Source of the DNA: Oscillospiraceae bacterium
Lineage (GTDB): Bacteria; Bacillota_A; Clostridia; Oscillospirales; Oscillospiraceae
Reading direction: 5' to 3'
Assembly (NCBI GenBank): GCA_024690695.1
Contig: JAILOS010000061.1
Location: 1-24,751 of the forward strand
Length of the DNA stretch: 24,751 nt
Of the stretch, positions 7,336 to 13,024 are shown in pieces (position 1 is the first letter of the stretch; each line of letters opens with the position of its first letter). The notes beneath the pieces were generated by a model, which saw only the letters and a list, made by a program, of their open reading frames with translations, was not told where the DNA came from and searched no databases. A program made the position numbers and the translations under genes.

Positions 7336-8166
7336 ATGGGACTGTTTTGGGGAAAGAACGCCTGGAAGACGGACAGAGAAGGCAAAATCGAACAGGCGCT
7401 CGCCTGCGTGGAAAAGACGGAGGGCGAGGCCGCGCTGAAGGAGATCGCGCTGCGGGCTCCGTTGGAGAGGGTGCGCGCGGCCGCTCTGGACAAGCTCGGC
7501 GGCGAAGCGCTCGCGTCTCTTATCCTCTCGGAGCCCGACGGGAGCCGCACGGCCTCGCTGGCGCTGGAGCGCATCGCGGATCCGCGGCTGCTGGGGCGGA
7601 TCGCCCTCGCCCGGGACGACTATCGCAGCGCAAAGCCCATTGTCGCGCGCATCGGCGACCAGGCGGTGCTCGAGACGGTCGCGCGCGAGTCAAAGGACAA
7701 TCTGCTCCGTACCTTCGCCGCCGAGCGGATCGCCGACCAGAGCCTGCTCAAAAAGCTGCTGCTCGAATCGGAGGACGTCGACGTGCGCCGGATCGTGTGG
7801 AGCAGACTGGAGCTCCCGGGCGCGCGCGAGGCGGCCCGGGCGCTGGGTCTGCCCGACGAAGCCGCCTGCGAAGCCCTCGGCTCGCACTGCGCCGCGCCCG
7901 CGCCCGCGTCCCGCTTCATCGAGACCGACCCCGACGGCGTCCGGACGAAGCACGAGCTGATCTGCTGCCGCCTCTGCGCAAAGCCGCTGGCCGCCCGCAG
8001 CCGCTCGACCGCCGTCTGGGACAACTGGAGCGCCTGGTACCGGGTCGATCTGCGCGAGTGGACGGACTTCCGTCTGGAAAACGGCTGCTGGATCGCCCAG
8101 GGCGTCACGAAGAGCGGCGGGCTGCGTCTCGTCACCGAGGCCGCCCCGGGCTGTCGGCGGGAATAG
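7336..8166 (+). CDS. HEAT-repeat-like protein with Cys-rich C-terminal part, unknown function
   Basis: The 276-residue protein is soluble. From about residue 35 to 175 it is built of short alpha-helical repeats with recurring units such as ALERIADPRLL, VARIGDQAVLETVA and AERIADQSLLKKLL. This is the pattern of HEAT/variant-leucine-repeat solenoids. After an Ala/Pro linker a different C-terminal region begins. It has H206 with C210, C211 and C214 (KHELICCRLC), then several Trp residues (WDNWSAWYRVDLREWTDF). C211-x-x-C214 could be half of a metal knuckle, but no second CxxC is seen. GGGGAGAG precedes the ATG at 7336; an earlier in-frame ATG at 7315 lies inside the HD gene and was not chosen. It is the last gene of the operon. 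Variant HEAT proteins with this layout occur in gut Clostridia, but no function is established to my knowledge. Confidence 0.78.
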   Translation: MGLFWGKNAWKTDREGKIEQALACVEKTEGEAALKEIALRAPLERVRAAALDKLGGEALASLILSEPDGSRTASLALERIADPRLLGRIALARDDYRSAKPIVARIGDQAVLETVARESKDNLLRTFAAERIADQSLLKKLLLESEDVDVRRIVWSRLELPGAREAARALGLPDEAACEALGSHCAAPAPASRFIETDPDGVRTKHELICCRLCAKPLAARSRSTAVWDNWSAWYRVDLREWTDFRLENGCWIAQGVTKSGGLRLVTEAAPGCRRE

Positions 8167-8242
8167 CGCCGGGTGCGCCGCAAAAATCGGACGAGCGGCG
8201 GCAGAGAAGCAGCGGCCTTGAAAAAAGGGGATAAATCAATGG

Positions 8243-8286
8243 AACAGTGAGGCGAAGCCGGTTCTTTCCGGTTTCGCCTCACTGTT
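8243..8286. terminator. Long bidirectional hairpin between convergent operons
   Basis: A 19-bp stem (8243-8261 with 8268-8286, one G-U pair) encloses the loop TTCTTT. It lies 76 bases after the + operon and 3 bases beyond the end of the - strand symporter gene. Neither side has a clean T-run directly at the stem base (TTTTT occurs only at 8301-8305). Termination is inferred from position and stem strength. Confidence 0.7.
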
Positions 8287-8289
8287 GCG

Positions 8290-9813
8290 TTATCCCTGGT
8301 TTTTCGGGCGGCCGCAGCGCGAAGGAGGCCTCATCCACCGCTGACGCGCTCCCCCTTCCCCGCTGCGGCGGGGAAGGGGAGAACGGCGGGCGGCTGATAG
8401 CCGCCCTGCGGCGAGGGGGCGTGGCTGCGCAGACGGACGGCTGACAGGCGCCCTTTTCACAAAGCCCGCTCTCGTCAGTTCCGCCACTTCGCCGGAAAGC
8501 AGCACCAGCGCGATCAGGTTCGGCAGGGCCATCAGGCCGTTGAGCGCGTCGGACAGCTCCCACCAGAAGCCCGCGCCGCCCAGCGCGCCGGGCAGGCACG
8601 CGAGCGCAAACAGCAGCCGGAAGACCGTGCGCCGCACCGGGCCGTCGCCCAGCAGATAGCCCCAGCAGCTCTCGCCGCAGCAGGCCCAGCTCAGTATGCT
8701 GGAAAAGGCGAAAAGCGGCAGGCTCAGCCGGACGACGAAGGAGCCGATCCGCCCGGGCAGCAGCCGATCGAGCGCGCAGGCCGCCGCCTCGCCCATCGAC
8801 GGGAAGGCCGCGCCTTCATCGAGGACGCCCGACAGCAGCACGCACAGCGCCGTGACCGTGCAGATCAGCAGCGTGTCGATCAGCACCTCCGCCACGCCCA
8901 GCGTCCCCTCGGCGCAGGGCTCCTCCCCGGCGGAGGCCGCGTGGGCGATCGGGGCCGAGCCGAGCCCCGCCTCGTTGGAAAAAACGCCGCGGGCAAAGCC
9001 GCTGCGCAGCGAGCGGAGCATCGCCGTCCCCAGCAGCCCGCCGCCGGCCGCCCGGAGGCTGAAGGCCTCGCGCACGATGCGCGCCAGCAGCGCCGGCAGC
9101 TCGGCGAGATGAAGCGCGATCGCCCACAGGCCGACGAGCAGATACAGCCCCGCGCTCAGCGGCACCAGCGCCGCGGTCGCCCGGCCGATCCCCCGCCGGC
9201 CGCCCAACAGCACGAAGCCCGTCAGCAGCGTGAGGATCAGCGCGCAGCTCCCCCGGTCGAGGCCGAACAAGGCCCCCGCCGCGCCGGCGATCTCGCTGCT
9301 CTGCACCGCGTTTCCCGCGCCGAAGGCGGCGAGCCCCCCGAACAGCGCGAAGGCCCCGGCCAACGGCTTCCACCGCGGGCCCAGGCCCTTTTCGATCGTC
9401 AGCATCGGGCCGCCGAAGCGTCTGCCCGCGGCGTCCGCGGCGCGGTAACGCACGGCCAGGGCGATCTCGGCGTATTTCGTGCTCATGCCGAGCAGCGCCG
9501 AGACCCACATCCAGAACACCGTCCCCGGCCCGCCGACGGCGAGCGCCCCGGCCACGCCCGCAATGTTCCCGGTGCCCACGGCCCCGGCCAGCGCGGTCGT
9601 CATGGCCTCGAAGGGCGTGAAATTGGCGCCGCCCTCTTTCGTTCCCGCCGCGGCGGGTCTTCGCAGCAGCTTTTTTATCTCGCCGGGAAAGCGCCGGAGC
9701 GGAAGCGCCCGCGTCCGCACGGTCAGCAGCAGCCCCGTCCCGGCCAGCAGCGCCAGCATCCCCGGCCCCCAGACCAGCGCGCCCAGACGCGCGGCGATCG
9801 CCTTCCATTCCAT
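8290..9813 (-). CDS. AGCS-family sodium:alanine/glycine symporter, with unusual C-terminal tail
   Basis: The 507-residue product is a sodium:alanine symporter (AGCS, AlsT/DagA type) that imports alanine or glycine with Na+ across the membrane. Diagnostic stretches include NFTPFEAMTTALAGAVGTGN (residues 64-83), GGPGTVFWMWVSALLGMSTK (94-113), ARGVFSNEAGLGSAPIAHAA and a C-terminal helix FWWELSDALNGLMALPNLIA. The ATG at 9811-9813 was chosen because GGAGG (9821-9825) is ideally placed. The upstream in-frame ATG would add 15 non-conserved residues. The last 55 residues or so, after ELTRAGFVK, are rich in Arg, Pro and Ser and are encoded by a GC-rich hairpin repeat (8311-8457). The normal protein seems to end near the boundary, so this tail is probably acquired and may be disordered. 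Confidence 0.92.
   Translation of the reverse strand: MEWKAIAARLGALVWGPGMLALLAGTGLLLTVRTRALPLRRFPGEIKKLLRRPAAAGTKEGGANFTPFEAMTTALAGAVGTGNIAGVAGALAVGGPGTVFWMWVSALLGMSTKYAEIALAVRYRAADAAGRRFGGPMLTIEKGLGPRWKPLAGAFALFGGLAAFGAGNAVQSSEIAGAAGALFGLDRGSCALILTLLTGFVLLGGRRGIGRATAALVPLSAGLYLLVGLWAIALHLAELPALLARIVREAFSLRAAGGGLLGTAMLRSLRSGFARGVFSNEAGLGSAPIAHAASAGEEPCAEGTLGVAEVLIDTLLICTVTALCVLLSGVLDEGAAFPSMGEAAACALDRLLPGRIGSFVVRLSLPLFAFSSILSWACCGESCWGYLLGDGPVRRTVFRLLFALACLPGALGGAGFWWELSDALNGLMALPNLIALVLLSGEVAELTRAGFVKRAPVSRPSAQPRPLAAGRLSAARRSPLPRRSGEGGARQRWMRPPSRCGRPKNQG
8311..8457. repeat. Dispersed-type hairpin repeat element inside the symporter 3' end
   Basis: The stretch carries a 12-bp perfect stem (8352-8363 with 8368-8379, loop TGCG) and an 8-bp stem (8388-8395 with 8399-8406, loop GAT). 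They are flanked by GCCTCATCCACC-type sequence and a further GC-rich part. CTCATCCACC followed by a CCCCTTCCCC hairpin resembles the extragenic repeats that recur between genes in Oscillospiraceae genomes. I recognise the pattern from memory and only one copy is in this window. Read on the - strand it encodes the peptide RRSPLPRRSGEGGARQRW, which is typical of such elements being translated by accident. Confidence 0.55.
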
Positions 9814-9835
9814 CGTCTCACCTCCGTTTTCCTCT

Positions 9836-9841
9836 ATTCTA
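9836..9841 (-). promoter_or_regulatory. Possible -10 box for the symporter gene
   Basis: Reading the - strand, TAGAAT lies 22 bases before the symporter ATG. The -35 region would fall in the T-tract of the terminator stem at 9857-9862 (TGTTTT at a 17-base spacing), which is a poor match. The promoter is therefore tentative. Confidence 0.3.
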
Positions 9842-9856
9842 TTCGGCGGAGGCGGC

Positions 9857-9904
9857 AAAAAACACGCGAACGCGGAGCCGGAGCGCCGCGTTCGCGTGTT
9901 TTTT
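9857..9904 (-). terminator. Intrinsic terminator of the msrA-clostripain unit
   Basis: A 19-bp perfect stem (9857-9875 with 9886-9904) has a 10-base loop. The outer six pairs are A-T, so on the - strand the GC stem is followed by TTTTTT. It starts 16 bases after the peptidase stop codon and also has a T-run on the + strand, so it can act both ways. Confidence 0.88.
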
Positions 9905-9919
9905 TATTTCGGAAAGAGG

Positions 9920-12400
9920 TCAGTCCTGCGGGAGGACCTGCGTCCAGTAGTGCTGCTGATAGATGTCGGTGAAGCGGTAGAGGATGCGGGTGGGCTGTCC
10001 GATATAGGTGTCGCTGATCCGGAGAGCGCCGTCGACCGTGATCGTCTCGCCCAGCAGGTAGCTGTCGAGGTATTCGCCGTCATAGGAATAGTAGTCGCAG
10101 ACAAAATCCAGCCGGTCGCCGTCCTTCAGCTCGATCAGGCCGCGCGGCAGCGTCTCGGTCTCCTTCGGGTCGTATTCGATCTGCGCGCCGGCGATGAAGC
10201 CCTGCGGATATTCGTCGTTGAAGATCAGCACCAGCTTGACCAGCTCCCCGTTGAGCATTGCCGGAACGTAGCCCGTGATCGTTGTGCCGCCGTCCTCGTC
10301 CGCCGAGGCGCTGACGAAGTAGTAGGCCACGGGCTGGTCGTTGATCGAGATCCAGGTGCCCTCGGTGTCCGGCAGGAGATTGCCGTTTTCGTCGAAGCTG
10401 AAGAGGTTGTCCAGTCCCATGTCGACGTAGCCCGTTCCGTCGTCGACGAAGAGGTTGAGCGCCACGTCCTGCACCAGCGACCACTGCTTTTCATCCAGGC
10501 TGATCACGTAGTCGCCGTCGACGCTGCGCTGCCAGAAGAGCAGCGAGGGATCGAAGCGGTTGGCCGCAAAGTACTCGGCCGCGGCCTCCGTCTCCTCCAG
10601 GGAGCGGCCGCCGAGGAAGCCGGCGCCGCCGAGCAGGCTGCTCAGATCGCCGCTCATCGCCGACTGCAGGAGCTGGCTGATATCGGCCATGCTGCCGCCC
10701 GAGACGTAGCCGCCGCTGTAATCGCCGAGCAGCGAGGCGTAGGGGTTGTTGGACGCGCCGCCCGAGGCGATCTGTCCGCTGACCTCCAGACTGGCGAACT
10801 CGCGGATGCAGGCGGTGTAGCTCTCGTCCATGCCGAGCGCGTCGTAGGTGCGCACGGCCTTGTCCACGGAGGAGATCTTCTTCAGCGGGAAGTAGACCGA
10901 CAGTCCGTAGGCGTTCGTGACGCTCGAAGAGGTGCGGTTATACTTGACCGCGCCGAGCAGCGCCTTCGTCAGTTCCTTCCCCTCCTCGGTCCCGAGGCGG
11001 CCGGCAAAATCGACGAAGTCGATCTGGTCGATCTTCGTGGAGCTGGCAAATTCGCGCGTATTGCCGCGGGCCGCGGCCACGCTCTGATAATCGCCGCCGG
11101 TGATGCGGTCCTTGAGTCCGGTCGAGAAGCTCCGGAGCGAATCGGGCAGCGTCGCGCTCAGCTCCGCCAGGTCGACGACCGAGAGGGTCGTGGCCTGTCC
11201 GCCGCACTGGCGGGCGCACTCGCGCACGAAATCGTCCACGATCTGCTTGCCGACGTCCAGCGTGCTCATCGAGGTGTCGGCAGAGAGCGCGGTCAGCCAG
11301 TCGGTGTAATACCAGCCGATGCCCGGCTCGGTCTCCTCCGAGGCGATCATATAGTCTGCGTAGGCGGAGAGCATCGAGGCGTTCTCCACCGTCGCCATCA
11401 GGCAGGCGTCAAAGCCGATGAAATCGAACTTGACCTTGCTCGCCTTCAGCGCGGAGTCGAGCGAGGCGAGCGACATCGAGCCGCTGCTCTGGTGCTTTTC
11501 GTCGTAGCCGTAGCCCGAGAGCGAGCCGCCGCCGTGATCCCAGAGGATCAGGATATAACGGTTGGCCCGGAAGTTCTTCACGCCGAATTCGATAAAGCTC
11601 TGCAGCGTGTTGGGGTCGGTCATCGAGTCCCTGCCCGCGTTGGGCTGGACCGGCGTCATCCCGCCGTCCCGGATCTGGTAGATCTGGTTGACCTGTTTGC
11701 TGACGACGCGGTTGTTCCACTGCGCCGCGCCGCCGGTATACACGATCAGATTCACGTTGCGCGAGAGCTTGGCGTTCTGCATCTCGAGCAGGTCCCGGCT
11801 GGCCATCCCGCTGCGGGACTCGAGGTCCGAGCCGCACATGTAGACCATCACGGTGACCCTGTCCTTGCCGTCGCCGACAATCTCCGTGTATTTGTCCCGC
11901 GCGCCCTCGGCCACGCTGCGATCCAGCACGCCGGTATTCGGCGCGGCGCTCCAGCCGGCGCTGGAAGCGGAGCCTCCGCTCCAGCTGTTTCCGCCGCCGA
12001 ACAGCAGGCTGCCGGTCGGCGCCGGCTTGGCGCTCGGCGTGACGGACGTGCTCTGTCCGCCGGTCTGCGTGCCGGGAAGCAGGCTCTCGTAGCCGCTCGC
12101 CGGCAGCTCGCCGAGATCTCCCCCGCCGAGCAGGCCGAGGATCTTCCCGCCGCCGCCGAACAGCAGCACGGCGACGATCAGGATCAGGATCAGCGGGCTG
12201 CTGCGGCGTCCGCTCCCGCCGCCGGCGTAGGAGGCGCGCTGCGTCTGCTCCGGCTGTCCGCCGGCCGGTGCGCCGCCGCCGACCGGGCTGCTGCCGCTGC
12301 CGACCGGGCCGGTTCCGAGCCCCTCGCCGCGGCGATGAACGCCCTTGCCCTGGCCGCTGACGTTTTTCTCTCTGTTGATCGGTCTGTTCTCATTCGCCAT
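9920..12400 (-). CDS. Membrane-anchored clostripain-family (C11) cysteine peptidase
   Basis: The 826-residue protein is a clostripain-like peptidase (PF03415), a caspase-fold enzyme that usually cleaves after Arg. Seen: a Gly/Arg-rich cytoplasmic tail (1-67) containing VHRRGEGLGTGPVG, one transmembrane helix (about 69-82, LILILIVAVLL) and a Ser/Gly/Pro linker to about 155. The catalytic domain follows, opening RVTVMVYMCGSDLESRSG (181-198). The catalytic pair is H289 (LILWDHGGG) and C333 (GFDACLMA), followed by ASEETEPGIGWYY. After the peptidase, from about residue 600, comes a beta-rich C-terminal region of unknown fold. With a basic N-terminus inside, the protease domain would face outward. 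GGGAGTGAG precedes the ATG. It begins six bases after the msrA stop and shares its promoter. The cleavage target is unknown. Confidence 0.9.
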   Translation of the reverse strand: MANENRPINREKNVSGQGKGVHRRGEGLGTGPVGSGSSPVGGGAPAGGQPEQTQRASYAGGGSGRRSSPLILILIVAVLLFGGGGKILGLLGGGDLGELPASGYESLLPGTQTGGQSTSVTPSAKPAPTGSLLFGGGNSWSGGSASSAGWSAAPNTGVLDRSVAEGARDKYTEIVGDGKDRVTVMVYMCGSDLESRSGMASRDLLEMQNAKLSRNVNLIVYTGGAAQWNNRVVSKQVNQIYQIRDGGMTPVQPNAGRDSMTDPNTLQSFIEFGVKNFRANRYILILWDHGGGSLSGYGYDEKHQSSGSMSLASLDSALKASKVKFDFIGFDACLMATVENASMLSAYADYMIASEETEPGIGWYYTDWLTALSADTSMSTLDVGKQIVDDFVRECARQCGGQATTLSVVDLAELSATLPDSLRSFSTGLKDRITGGDYQSVAAARGNTREFASSTKIDQIDFVDFAGRLGTEEGKELTKALLGAVKYNRTSSSVTNAYGLSVYFPLKKISSVDKAVRTYDALGMDESYTACIREFASLEVSGQIASGGASNNPYASLLGDYSGGYVSGGSMADISQLLQSAMSGDLSSLLGGAGFLGGRSLEETEAAAEYFAANRFDPSLLFWQRSVDGDYVISLDEKQWSLVQDVALNLFVDDGTGYVDMGLDNLFSFDENGNLLPDTEGTWISINDQPVAYYFVSASADEDGGTTITGYVPAMLNGELVKLVLIFNDEYPQGFIAGAQIEYDPKETETLPRGLIELKDGDRLDFVCDYYSYDGEYLDSYLLGETITVDGALRISDTYIGQPTRILYRFTDIYQQHYWTQVLPQD

Positions 12401-12406
12401 GGTGTC

Positions 12407-12910
12407 TCACTCCCGTTCCTTGTCTGTCTCCAGGTTGAAATAGCGACGGGGTATATGGCAATAGCCCGTCGGGTTCTTGTCCAGATACTTCTGATGGTAC
12501 TCCTCCGCCGGGCAAAAACGCTCGAGCGGCTTGAGCTCCACCGCCAGCTTCCGCCCGAGGCGCCGCGCCTCCTGCTCCATCCGCGCGCGGAGCTCCGGGA
12601 GCTGGTTTTCGTCGGTATAATACACCCCCGTGCGGTACTGGATGCCGACGTCCGCGCCCTGCCGCCCGTAAGAGAGCGGGTCGATCACGAGAAAATAGCG
12701 GTCGAGCAGCTCGGTCAGCGAGACGACCGTCTCGTCATAGTCGATTTTCAGCGTTTCGGCGTGGCCGCTGCCGGCGCATACCTCCCGATAGCTCACCGTG
12801 TCGGCCCGTCCGTTGGCGTAGCCCACCTCGGTGCTCACAACGCCCTCGAACTGGTCGAAATACTTCTGCATGCCCCAGAAGCAGCCGCCCGCCAGATAAA
12901 TCGTTTTCAT
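12407..12910 (-). CDS. msrA: Peptide-methionine (S)-S-oxide reductase
   Basis: The 167-residue enzyme reduces methionine-S-sulfoxide in proteins back to methionine, repairing oxidative damage. The catalytic motif GCFWG carries C10. GVVSTEVGYANGRAD (23-37), GHAETLKIDYDE (49-60) and IDPLSYGRQGADVGIQYRTG are family hallmarks. The C-terminal NPTGYCHI supplies C151, a likely resolving cysteine. The length is standard for a single-domain MsrA with no MsrB fusion, and no signal peptide is present, so it acts in the cytoplasm. A strong AGGAGGGTGGAG site precedes the ATG. A promoter is readable at 12944-12972, and the clostripain gene follows six bases after the stop. Confidence 0.95.
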   Translation of the reverse strand: MKTIYLAGGCFWGMQKYFDQFEGVVSTEVGYANGRADTVSYREVCAGSGHAETLKIDYDETVVSLTELLDRYFLVIDPLSYGRQGADVGIQYRTGVYYTDENQLPELRARMEQEARRLGRKLAVELKPLERFCPAEEYHQKYLDKNPTGYCHIPRRYFNLETDKERE

Positions 12911-12943
12911 GCTCCACCCTCCTGCGCGATTTCGTACCCGTTT

Positions 12944-12972
12944 ACTATACCCGATTCCGCGCGCGTTCGCAA
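12944..12972 (-). promoter_or_regulatory. Sigma-A-type promoter for msrA-clostripain
   Basis: On the - strand TTGCGA (12967-12972) and TATAGT (12944-12949) are separated by exactly 17 bases, 33 bases before the msrA ATG. No operator dyad is obvious. Confidence 0.75.
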
Positions 12973-12983
12973 GCCCCGCGCTC

Positions 12984-13018
12984 GAAAAAACGCAGGGGCT
13001 TCCTCTCGGGAGCCCCTG
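12984..13018 (-). terminator. Intrinsic terminator of the LRR-protein gene
   Basis: An 11-bp stem (12993-13003 with 13008-13018, one G-U pair, loop TCTC) begins six bases after the stop codon on the - strand. It is followed by CGTTTTTTCG (the run of six A at 12984-12989 on the + strand). This is a canonical rho-independent terminator, immediately upstream of the msrA promoter. Confidence 0.88.
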
Positions 13019-13024
13019 TTCGTA

